A stretch of DNA of 5,143 nucleotides from Erysipelotrichaceae bacterium. GTDB taxonomy: Bacteria > Bacillota_I > Bacilli_A > Erysipelotrichales > Erysipelotrichaceae. Both the position numbers and the translations under genes were made by a program. Under the pieces are notes generated by a model. It saw only the letters and a program-made list of their open reading frames with translations. It searched no databases and was not told where the DNA came from. The stretch covers positions 1 to 5,143 of the forward strand of contig DAIDML010000197.1 in assembly GCA_027449005.1 (NCBI GenBank), written 5' to 3'. Shown piece by piece: positions 1 to 5,011 of this stretch; the stretch's first letter is position 1; every line of letters starts with the position of its first letter.

Positions 1-576
1 TATGGTTTCTTTGATGTCTTTGGCCAGATTGAACAATACATGACTTTACTTGAAGAAAAAAACAAAGAACTAGATATCATTGCTAATCTTGATTTTTTAA
101 CTGGTTTATCCAATCGTCGTCATTTCTTAACCCTAGCGAAAGAACACATTAAAACAGCTAAAAACAACATGTCTTCTTTTGCGTTCATGTTCATTGATTT
201 GGACTACTTTAAAGAAGTGAATGATGAATTTGGTCATAAAACCGGAGATGAGTTATTAAAAATTCTTTCAAACAAAATCACAGGACTCATCAAATCCACA
301 GACATCGCCTCACGTGTGGGGGGTGATGAGTTTGTATTACTGCTTAAAGATGTTGAACAAGTTCAACTTGAAAACATTGCTAAACGACTGGTGGAAAGAC
401 TCAATGAACCAGTGGTGATTCATAGTCATCATTGTCAGATAGGCGTCAGTATTGGTGTCAGTCAATACCCACAAGATGGCACTACTGTCGATGAATTGTT
501 CGCTAAGAGTGATGAAGCCATGTATCACGTCAAACAATCAGGGCGAAACGGTTATTCCTTTATTGCTTTAAAATAA
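1..576 (+). CDS. Diguanylate cyclase, GGDEF domain protein (5' truncated)
   Basis: The frame is open from base 1, so the gene starts outside the window; the first in-window Met (base 40) is internal. 191 residues are visible. Residues 1-28 look like the end of an upstream sensor region followed by a charged helical linker (LLEEKNKELDIIANL), the usual signalling helix before a GGDEF domain. The domain then shows DFLTGLSNRR (31-40), the FIDLDYFK metal-binding strand (Asp66), NDEFGH (74-79), an intact GGDEF active-site loop (107-111) and the late SIGVSQYP and AMYHVKQSGRNGY motifs. By family knowledge it condenses two GTP into cyclic di-GMP. The inhibitory I-site, normally RxxD five residues before GGDEF, reads KSTD (98-101), so product inhibition may be weak or absent. 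The C-terminus is complete, with no EAL domain after it. The sensor domain and any membrane segments are not visible. Function of the domain is confident; the signal it senses is unknown. Confidence 0.93.
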   Translation, partial: YGFFDVFGQIEQYMTLLEEKNKELDIIANLDFLTGLSNRRHFLTLAKEHIKTAKNNMSSFAFMFIDLDYFKEVNDEFGHKTGDELLKILSNKITGLIKSTDIASRVGGDEFVLLLKDVEQVQLENIAKRLVERLNEPVVIHSHHCQIGVSIGVSQYPQDGTTVDELFAKSDEAMYHVKQSGRNGYSFIALK

Positions 577-619
577 AAACACAGTGTGACTCATTCATTT
601 GATTCTCACTGTGTTTTTT
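575..619. terminator. Bidirectional intrinsic terminator between convergent GGDEF gene and smpB
   Basis: A 12-bp perfect stem pairs 575-586 (ending AACACAGTG) with 607-618 (CACTGTGTT...). The loop is 20 nt and can add a G-C and an A-T pair after one mismatch. The plus strand ends in a run of six T (614-619); the minus strand ends in TTTTTATTTT. It therefore can end both the rightward GGDEF transcript and the leftward smpB transcript. The stem starts inside the GGDEF stop codon and lies just beyond the smpB stop. Confidence 0.9.
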
Positions 620-626
620 ATTCCCT

Positions 627-1079
627 TTATCTTGCCTTCATCTTTATGGCTTTAGCCATCATGCGTTTATCATCACGCTCTTTCTCAACTTGACGTTTAT
701 CATGATAGGCTTTCCCTACCGCTAATCCAATCTCTACTTTGGCTAGCCCTTGATTCAAATACACTTGTAAAGGAACGATCGTATAGCCTTTGAGTTTTAC
801 TTTCTTCTCCCATTTACGAATTTCTGATTTATGTAGCAAAAGACGACGATCTCTCTCTTCTTCATGATTAAAGCGATTGCCAAACTCATAAGGTGCAATA
901 TGCATGTTTTTAAGAACAGCTTGTCCTTCTTTGATTTGAATGAATGCATCTTTAAACTGCACTTTTCCTAAGCGCACAGATTTTATTTCTGTTCCTGTCA
1001 GTTCAATGCCTGCTTCAAGTTTTTCTTCAATGAAGTAGTCATGATAGGCACGTTTGTTGTTGGCAATGATTTTATTCAT
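627..1079 (-). CDS. smpB: SsrA-binding protein SmpB
   Basis: SmpB binds the tRNA-like part of tmRNA (SsrA) and brings it to stalled ribosomes for trans-translation in the cytoplasm. The 150-residue product has the family hallmarks in order: KIIANNKRAYHDYFIEE near the N-terminus, GIELTGTEIKSVR (24-36), DAFI (44-47), NMHIAPYEFGNRFNH (58-72), RRLLLHKSEI (78-87), then YTIVPLQVY and the AYHDKR stretch, ending in a Lys/Arg-rich tail that in the family enters the mRNA channel. Length is normal (about 145-160). I chose the ATG at 1079: it overlaps the rnr stop by 8 nt (ATGAATAA) and has GGA 10 nt upstream, which suggests translational coupling. The in-frame ATG at 1094 would add five residues (MEHKP) but has only A/T-rich sequence and no ribosome site before it. 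It is the last gene of the secG-rnr-smpB block; no ssrA gene is seen downstream. Confidence 0.96.
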   Translation of the reverse strand: MNKIIANNKRAYHDYFIEEKLEAGIELTGTEIKSVRLGKVQFKDAFIQIKEGQAVLKNMHIAPYEFGNRFNHEEERDRRLLLHKSEIRKWEKKVKLKGYTIVPLQVYLNQGLAKVEIGLAVGKAYHDKRQVEKERDDKRMMAKAIKMKAR

Positions 1080-3165
1080 AGGTTTGTGTTCCATGTTTTA
1101 AATATTTAAAATCAACGGTGCGTGTGTCTTTATTGGCTCCTGTGACACTGATCTTAACACTGTCACCCAGTGAAAAGACTTTGCGCTTACGCTCACCAAT
1201 GAGTCGCATGTTCATTTGATCAAAGATGTAGTAATCATCATGCATGGTACTCATGTGAACTAATCCTTCAATGCTGTTAGGAAGCATCACAAAGAAACCA
1301 AAAGAAGTAATCCCACTGATGATGCCTTCATACGTATCATGAACATGATTCATCATGAATTCTGCTTTCTTCATGTCTTCGACTGCACGTTCAGTTTCCA
1401 CCGCTCTTCGCTCAGTGAGTGAGGCTTGTGAAGCCACGACTGGCATATGTTTGAGATCAGCTTGATATTCTTTTTCCTTCAATGATGCATTAAAGACATA
1501 CTTTCGTAACATACGATGCACCACTAAATCAGGATAGCGCCGAATCGGAGATGTGAAATGAGTGTAATCCTTAAGTGCTAACCCAAAGTGTCCTAAAGGT
1601 TCATCACTGTAAACTGCTTTTTTCATACTACGAAGCATGAGGGTGGAGATCGCAGGAAACATCGGACTGTCTTCAAACGCTTTGAGCGCTTTTTGAATGG
1701 CCGTTTGATGAATTCCTGTCGGTTGAATTTTTAATGTCACCCCATGAAGGGCACACAACTTCGCAATGGATGCAATCTTCTCAGGATCTGGATCCTCATG
1801 AACACGATACACTCCAGGCAGTTGCATGGTCTTTAAGGTGTAAGCGACAGCTTCATTGGCTGCCACCATGAAATCTTCAATCAACCGTTGTGAGCGACCA
1901 CTGCTTCGTGCCACCACATCAATGACTTGACCTTCCTTCATGATGAATTGTGATTCGATGGTATTGAAATCCAATTGACCTTGACGTTGTTTACGCTGAT
2001 TAAGGGCATCGGAGCATCGTAAAGCTAAGGATAAGAAATGAACATACAATTCATCTTCTTCCTCAAGCAAGGTTTCATCATCAAGACATGCATTCACATA
2101 CGTATACGATAAACGACGTTTGGAATGAATGAGTGATGGATGAACTTGAATGTCTTCAATGTTTCCTTTAGGGGTAATCAACATGGAAGCCGTTAAGGTA
2201 TAACGATCAACCTTTGGATGAAGTGAGCAAACCCCATTGGATAACACTTCAGGAAGCATAGGGGTCACTGTATTCGCTGCATACACCGATGTACCTCGTT
2301 TAAAGGCGTCTTTATCTACAGCTGAGTTTTCCTCAACATAATAGGAGACATCGGCGATGTGGACAAAAAGACGGATGTTGTTGCCTTCTTCTTTCAAGCT
2401 TATCGCATCATCCAAATCTTTCGCATCTTCTCCATCAATCGTGACGACATACTCATCACGATAATCAACTCGACCTGGTTCTAAAACAATGGTTTCATTG
2501 ATGGATTTCATTTCTTCTAAGGTTGCAGATGAGAAATCAATCGGAACCTTATGTTCGATTAAAAGTGCCATGATGTCCATACCAATGGTTTTAGAGGATC
2601 CTAAAACGTCACTTAACGCAAACTTCAATGGTTTGTAGGAGGTAATCTTCGCAATGACAATGTCTAGCGATTTAACTTTGATTTGTTTAGAAACACTGAT
2701 TGGATAACGACGTTGCAGTTTCACATCAACTGGAAAGAACTCCCAACCACGTTTAGTGAGTGTGATGGTTCCAACCATGGTGGTGGTAGCACGCTCAATG
2801 ATTTGAACCACTTGGGCAAACTTCTCCCCATGATCTTGAGCCACTTGAACCTGAACAATATCTTTATGCATGGCATCTTTGATGTAGCTGGCAGAAATAA
2901 AGATATCATCTTCCAATCCTTCCACATTCACATAACCATGACCTTTTGAATTAATGAAAATTGGTCCTTTAAATAAACCAAATTCGTGCGGATCCATGAC
3001 CTTCCCTTTTTTACTGATCACAAGTTCTCCTGCTTTAACACGCTCTTGAATAAAAGTGTTCATTTCTTTTTCAGGTACGTTAAAATCCTGCGCCCATTCA
3101 AGAATGGTTTTCTTCGCAGCATTAGGATGAGTGATGTTGTCTAAGATAGTTTGAAAGTCGATCAT
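1072..3165 (-). CDS. rnr: Ribonuclease R
   Basis: A processive 3'-to-5' exoribonuclease of the RNase II/RNB family that degrades structured RNA, rRNA fragments and, with SmpB-tmRNA, the mRNA of stalled ribosomes. The 697 residues show an N-terminal winged-helix region (about 1-60), two cold-shock/OB domains (about 65-230; KGHGYVNVEGLEDDIFI is typical), the RNB catalytic domain (about 235-560) and an S1 domain (about 608-690; YEGIISGITSFGFFVML). The four catalytic Asp are present in DGEDAKDLDD (Asp244, 250, 252, 253). Other RNB signatures are HIADVSYYV (269-277), RLIEDFMVAANE (428-439) and HFTSPIRRYPDLVVHR (536-551). The start has a TTAAGGAG site 4 nt upstream. The protein ends right after S1 and lacks the long Lys-rich tail found in E. 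coli and B. subtilis enzymes. It lies 31 nt downstream of secG and overlaps smpB, so it is probably read from the secG promoter through a hairpin. Confidence 0.97.
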   Translation of the reverse strand: MIDFQTILDNITHPNAAKKTILEWAQDFNVPEKEMNTFIQERVKAGELVISKKGKVMDPHEFGLFKGPIFINSKGHGYVNVEGLEDDIFISASYIKDAMHKDIVQVQVAQDHGEKFAQVVQIIERATTTMVGTITLTKRGWEFFPVDVKLQRRYPISVSKQIKVKSLDIVIAKITSYKPLKFALSDVLGSSKTIGMDIMALLIEHKVPIDFSSATLEEMKSINETIVLEPGRVDYRDEYVVTIDGEDAKDLDDAISLKEEGNNIRLFVHIADVSYYVEENSAVDKDAFKRGTSVYAANTVTPMLPEVLSNGVCSLHPKVDRYTLTASMLITPKGNIEDIQVHPSLIHSKRRLSYTYVNACLDDETLLEEEDELYVHFLSLALRCSDALNQRKQRQGQLDFNTIESQFIMKEGQVIDVVARSSGRSQRLIEDFMVAANEAVAYTLKTMQLPGVYRVHEDPDPEKIASIAKLCALHGVTLKIQPTGIHQTAIQKALKAFEDSPMFPAISTLMLRSMKKAVYSDEPLGHFGLALKDYTHFTSPIRRYPDLVVHRMLRKYVFNASLKEKEYQADLKHMPVVASQASLTERRAVETERAVEDMKKAEFMMNHVHDTYEGIISGITSFGFFVMLPNSIEGLVHMSTMHDDYYIFDQMNMRLIGERKRKVFSLGDSVKISVTGANKDTRTVDFKYLKHGTQTYE

Positions 3166-3169
3166 GAGA

Positions 3170-3177
3170 CTCCTTAA
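3170..3177 (-). promoter_or_regulatory. Ribosome binding site of rnr
   Basis: On the minus strand TTAAGGAG lies 4 nt before the rnr ATG (3163-3165). It follows the T-run of the secG hairpin with no gap, so formation of that hairpin and access to this site may affect each other. Confidence 0.85.
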
Positions 3178-3179
3178 AG

Positions 3180-3198
3180 AAAAAAGGCCTTAGGCCTT
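3180..3198 (-). terminator. Terminator-like hairpin / attenuator between secG and rnr
   Basis: On the minus strand AAGGCC-TAA-GGCCTT forms a 6-bp stem with a 3-nt loop, followed by four more T, a C and three T. The stem begins inside the secG stop codon (3197-3199) and the T-run touches the rnr ribosome site. The 31 nt between secG and rnr leave no room for a separate rnr promoter, so the hairpin probably ends only part of the transcripts, or protects the secG mRNA end. The stem is short, so strength is uncertain. Confidence 0.65.
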
Positions 3199-3424
3199 AA
3201 ATCACACGAATTAAAATGACTAGCGCAAAGAAAACAAGTCCAAGGACAAGCGTGATGTTTGCGATCACTTTTTCAGGTCCTCTTTCTTTTGCGTTCGCAA
3301 ATAAATTCAATCCACCACTACCCGTAAAGGCACTGGAGATTCCTTCGGATTTTCCACTTTGAAGTAAGGCCAGGATAATGAGTAATCCTGAAACTAGCAT
3401 TAATATGACGTCGAGAATGAGCAT
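3197..3424 (-). CDS. secG: Preprotein translocase subunit SecG
   Basis: SecG is the small accessory subunit of the SecYEG membrane channel; it aids SecA-driven protein export. The 75-residue product has the family plan: a first membrane helix (about residues 3-21, LILDVILMLVSGLLIILAL), the conserved cytoplasmic loop LLQSGKSEGISSAFTGSGG with LFANAKERGPEKVIA, and a second membrane helix (about 53-72, ITLVLGLVFFALVILIRVI). Length matches Gram-positive SecG (about 75-78). The start at 3424 is fixed by an AAAGGAG site with a 6-nt spacer; the frame stays open upstream to an ATG at 3478, but that reading would run through the promoter and lacks a ribosome site. It is the first gene of secG-rnr-smpB, an order common in Firmicutes. 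Confidence 0.95.
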   Translation of the reverse strand: MLILDVILMLVSGLLIILALLQSGKSEGISSAFTGSGGLNLFANAKERGPEKVIANITLVLGLVFFALVILIRVI

Positions 3425-3430
3425 AACGTT

Positions 3431-3437
3431 CTCCTTT
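3431..3437 (-). promoter_or_regulatory. Ribosome binding site of secG
   Basis: AAAGGAG on the minus strand, 6 nt before the ATG at 3422-3424. It decides the secG start in favour of the 75-residue product over the upstream ATG at 3478. Confidence 0.9.
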
Positions 3438-3449
3438 AATTGCCCTAAC

Positions 3450-3478
3450 ATTGTATCACTATGGTGAATGAAAATCAA
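3450..3478 (-). promoter_or_regulatory. Promoter of secG-rnr-smpB
   Basis: On the minus strand a -35 TTGATT (3473-3478) is followed by a 17-nt spacer and a -10 TACAAT (3450-3455) with an extended-10 TG (TGATACAAT). The predicted start of transcription is near 3443, giving a leader of about 20 nt that holds the secG ribosome site. It sits in the 105-nt gap after the reductase gene, which has no convincing terminator, so some read-through from that gene into secG is possible as well. Confidence 0.8.
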
Positions 3479-3529
3479 ATGGTTGTCAATGTGTCTTCTT
3501 CTACTTAGAAAGGTAAGTGTTTGAATGGT

Positions 3530-4255
3530 TTAAAACAGTTCTTCCACTCTAACACGTGAATCCATCATACGATCATCTCGTTTAAAACTGGTTGTTTCTT
3601 TGATGATCCAATTCATCTGATAACGCTCGTTTAACTTAGTCACAATTTCAAAGAAGGAGTATCGTTGATTGGAGTTGACCAAATAAACCCCTGGCATAAA
3701 ATTAAGCGCACAATCAACGATGGCGTGTGCACTAACCTCAAGAAAACTGCAAGATGGATACCATTTTGAACTGGCTTCAATGTATCCTTTGTCTTGGTGT
3801 TGTTGGATTAAGTAGTGAAACATGTTGTTAGAGCGAGCATGAGGACCAATCTGCCAACCTAATCGTAGAATGATCGCATTATGATGATACTTTTGGATGA
3901 TCTTCTCACATTCAATTTTATACTTCCCATACTCTTCTTCTGAATCTGGAACACTCTCACTCGTATATGGACCACTTCCCTTTTCAGAGAACACTGAAAC
4001 CGTACTGGTGAAAATCAGCTTAATCCCTAAGACTTGAGTCGATTTCGCAATGGCTTCCACCCATTCAATCGGTCCAGTTGCGATATGAAAGAACAGATCG
4101 GGTTGATGTTCAGATATATAAGCATGCACCGCTGCTTCTAAGTGAATATCAGTTTGAGTTCTATCCCAAATGATGACGTCAATGTTTTGAAGTCTTAACT
4201 CATTGTATACATAGGGGGCAACAGTTCCATTCATCCCCGTAATGATCGCTTTCAT
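3530..4255 (-). CDS. RmlD-like NAD(P)-dependent sugar-nucleotide reductase/epimerase (extended SDR)
   Basis: 241 residues of the extended short-chain dehydrogenase fold, closest in pattern to dTDP-4-dehydrorhamnose reductase (RmlD, COG1091-like). The N-terminus MKAIITGMNGTVA carries the nucleotide-binding Gly-rich turn as GxxGxxA (Gly7, Gly10, Ala13). The catalytic set is visible: Thr85 in TSTVSVF (the family STDYVF strand), Tyr109 and Lys113 in YGKYK. ILRLGWQIGP (129-138) matches the family RxxWxxG strand, and a C-terminal substrate-binding part follows. It is shorter than usual RmlD (about 280-300). The ATG at 4255 has GGAG 6 nt upstream; the frame opens earlier at a TTG (4267), but that TTG is part of the ribosome site itself. 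It has its own promoter and no sugar-biosynthesis neighbours, so the substrate cannot be named. Family confident, exact reaction not. Confidence 0.85.
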   Translation of the reverse strand: MKAIITGMNGTVAPYVYNELRLQNIDVIIWDRTQTDIHLEAAVHAYISEHQPDLFFHIATGPIEWVEAIAKSTQVLGIKLIFTSTVSVFSEKGSGPYTSESVPDSEEEYGKYKIECEKIIQKYHHNAIILRLGWQIGPHARSNNMFHYLIQQHQDKGYIEASSKWYPSCSFLEVSAHAIVDCALNFMPGVYLVNSNQRYSFFEIVTKLNERYQMNWIIKETTSFKRDDRMMDSRVRVEELF

Positions 4256-4261
4256 GTGATT

Positions 4262-4267
4262 CTCCAA
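4262..4267 (-). promoter_or_regulatory. Ribosome binding site of the RmlD-like gene
   Basis: TTGGAG on the minus strand with a 6-nt spacer to the ATG at 4253-4255. It fixes the start and rules out the overlapping TTG codon as the initiator. Confidence 0.85.
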
Positions 4268-4284
4268 TTCTTTTTTGTAAATTC

Positions 4285-4313
4285 ATTGTATCACTTGAAT
4301 CACTTCACCTTAA
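4285..4313 (-). promoter_or_regulatory. Promoter of the RmlD-like gene (extended -10 type)
   Basis: On the minus strand the -10 is TACAAT (4285-4290) with an extended-10 TG (TGATACAAT); at 17 nt spacing the -35 is only a weak TTAAGG (4308-4313). The 12-mer AGTGATACAATG is identical to the one in the secG promoter. Its -35 is 26 bp from the -35 of the divergent tetR promoter, so the two units share one intergenic region. Confidence 0.65.
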
Positions 4314-4339
4314 TAAAAATGATGAATAAAGGCTTAATG

Positions 4340-4368
4340 TTGCCTTAACCATGATATTATGATAAAAT
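4340..4368 (+). promoter_or_regulatory. Promoter of the tetR-CDF unit
   Basis: TTGCCT (4340-4345), a 17-nt spacer and TAAAAT (4363-4368) with an extended-10 TG (TGATAAAAT). The predicted transcription start is near 4375, inside the palindromic operator. The leader to the tetR ATG would be only about 24 nt. Confidence 0.78.
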
Positions 4369-4385
4369 GACTGACAGTCAGTCAT
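4367..4385. promoter_or_regulatory. Palindromic operator of the TetR-family repressor
   Basis: A perfect 19-bp inverted repeat: ATGACTGAC, a central A (4376), GTCAGTCAT. Each half itself holds a repeated TGAC/GTCA unit. It overlaps the last bases of the tetR -10 and covers the predicted transcription start, the expected place for autorepression. Size, symmetry and the TGACTGAC-type half-site fit TetR-family operators. It lies more than 50 bp from the divergent promoter, so control of the RmlD-like gene is less likely. Confidence 0.85.
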
Positions 4386-4387
4386 GT

Positions 4388-4392
4388 GGAGG
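4388..4392 (+). promoter_or_regulatory. Ribosome binding site of tetR gene
   Basis: GGAGG followed by a 6-nt spacer and the ATG at 4399. It settles the start: the in-frame ATG at 4384 lies inside the operator and has no ribosome site. Confidence 0.9.
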
Positions 4393-4398
4393 TGTTGT

Positions 4399-4968
4399 AT
4401 GAATAAGAAAGATGCTTTAATTTGGGCCGCTGTGGATTTAATGCGTGAAATTGGGTTTGAGAAAACATCGGTGTCACAGATTGTAAAAAAGGCCAATGTT
4501 GCTCAAGGGACCTTTTATTTGTATTTTGAGTCTAAAGCTCAACTGGTACTCGGGATTGCTCAATCCATCATGGATGATTTCATGACTTCACTAACCACAT
4601 TCAAATCAACTGATAGCTTATCCTTACCTGAATTTGTCAGTGAATTGGTTGATTTAACCTATGATCACACTCATAAGCACCAAGCCCTTATTGGGTTTGT
4701 CTACTCAGGAACGGCTTACTACAACTCCACCTCTCATTGGGATAAATTGTATATTCCTTATTTTGAATGGTTAAGTGATCGCTTAGCTGCTTATCAAAAT
4801 TTGTCTCAATGCCGAAAAGAATATCCCCCTGATGTCTTAGCCAACCTTGTGGTTGGACTCATTGAACACAGTGCTGAACAGGATACCGTGTTCAAACTTG
4901 AATACACCTTAAATAAAGACTCCAAACAGGTGCTAAAGCACCTTCTTACTCAAGCCTTGATCGTATGA
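4399..4968 (+). CDS. TetR/AcrR-family transcriptional regulator
   Basis: A 189-residue DNA-binding regulator. The N-terminal helix-turn-helix is textbook TetR: AAVDLMREIGFEKTSVSQIVKKANVAQGT then FYLYFESKAQL (about residues 10-49). The rest (50-189) is the variable helical ligand and dimer domain; I do not recognise its subfamily. A His cluster, DHTHKH (89-94), lies where the family ligand pocket usually sits, and could either bind a metal or be chance. The gene is preceded by its own promoter with a perfect palindromic operator, so it probably represses itself. A CDF-type transporter gene starts 43 nt downstream on the same strand with no clear promoter or terminator between, so the pair is probably one regulated efflux unit. 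TetR-CDF pairing has a precedent in streptococcal SczA-CzcD (zinc), though there the regulator activates. The stop is TGA, which supports the standard genetic code. Confidence 0.93.
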   Translation: MNKKDALIWAAVDLMREIGFEKTSVSQIVKKANVAQGTFYLYFESKAQLVLGIAQSIMDDFMTSLTTFKSTDSLSLPEFVSELVDLTYDHTHKHQALIGFVYSGTAYYNSTSHWDKLYIPYFEWLSDRLAAYQNLSQCRKEYPPDVLANLVVGLIEHSAEQDTVFKLEYTLNKDSKQVLKHLLTQALIV

Positions 4969-5011
4969 TCAAAGAAAGGAATACGATGAGTTAACTCATC
5001 ATACGTCTATT
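4962..5011 (+). promoter_or_regulatory. Structured leader between tetR and the CDF gene, with mini-ORF
   Basis: A clear ribosome site AAAGGA (4975-4980) lies 5 nt before ATG-AGT-TAA (4986-4994), a two-codon ORF, and not at a useful distance from the CDF start (31 nt to the ATG at 5012, which has no ribosome site of its own). The mini-ORF lies in a 16-bp perfect palindrome (4985-5000). The right arm region ATCATACG (4998-5005) can also pair with CGTATGAT (4962-4969), which overlaps the tetR stop, so two exclusive folds are possible. Possible roles are reinitiation control, a hairpin that shortens the ribosome site-to-start distance, or a DNA operator. Confidence 0.5.
4985..5000. repeat. 16-bp perfect palindrome GATGAGTTAACTCATC
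   Basis: Eight bases on each side match without a spacer. As RNA it would form a hairpin of about 6 bp with a TTAA loop; as DNA it is the size of a dimeric regulator site. It does not match the tetR operator at 4367-4385, so if it is an operator it belongs to another protein. Confidence 0.7.

Noticed and set aside
337..537. Minus-strand 66-codon ORF
   Set aside because: It lies antisense inside the GGDEF domain, has no ribosome site and resembles no protein family.
2683..2949. Plus-strand 88-codon ORF and the overlapping minus-strand 68-codon ORF (2721-2927)
   Set aside because: Both are other-frame readings of rnr, which is fully supported by catalytic motifs through this region.
3425..3478. 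Longer secG start at 3478 (adds 18 residues)
   Set aside because: The extension would lie over the promoter, lacks a ribosome site and would make SecG longer than the family norm; the ATG at 3424 has AAAGGAG.
3484..3489. Perfect -35 TTGACA on the minus strand
   Set aside because: It lies 28 nt from the TACAAT -10, and no acceptable -10 occurs at 16-18 nt; TTGATT at 3473-3478 has the exact 17-nt spacing.
3498..3520. Possible terminator after the RmlD-like gene (ACTTA...TAAGT)
   Set aside because: The stem is only 5 bp, A+T-rich, and has no T-run after it.
4329..4346. Inverted repeat AAGGC...GCCTT overlapping the tetR -35
   Set aside because: Only 5 bp per arm with an 8-nt gap; expected by chance in this A+T-rich gap.
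4305..4496. Minus-strand 63-codon ORF
   Set aside because: It runs antisense through the tetR promoter, operator and helix-turn-helix codons; no ribosome site or family resemblance.
4928..4943. Hairpin AGGTGC-TAAA-GCACCT as a terminator
   Set aside because: It is inside the tetR coding region and is followed by TCTTACTC, not a T-run; at most a weak pause.
4966..4968. Use of the mycoplasma code (TGA as Trp)
   Set aside because: TGA ends tetR at a normal length, Trp codons in all genes are TGG, and no gene needs TGA to be read through.
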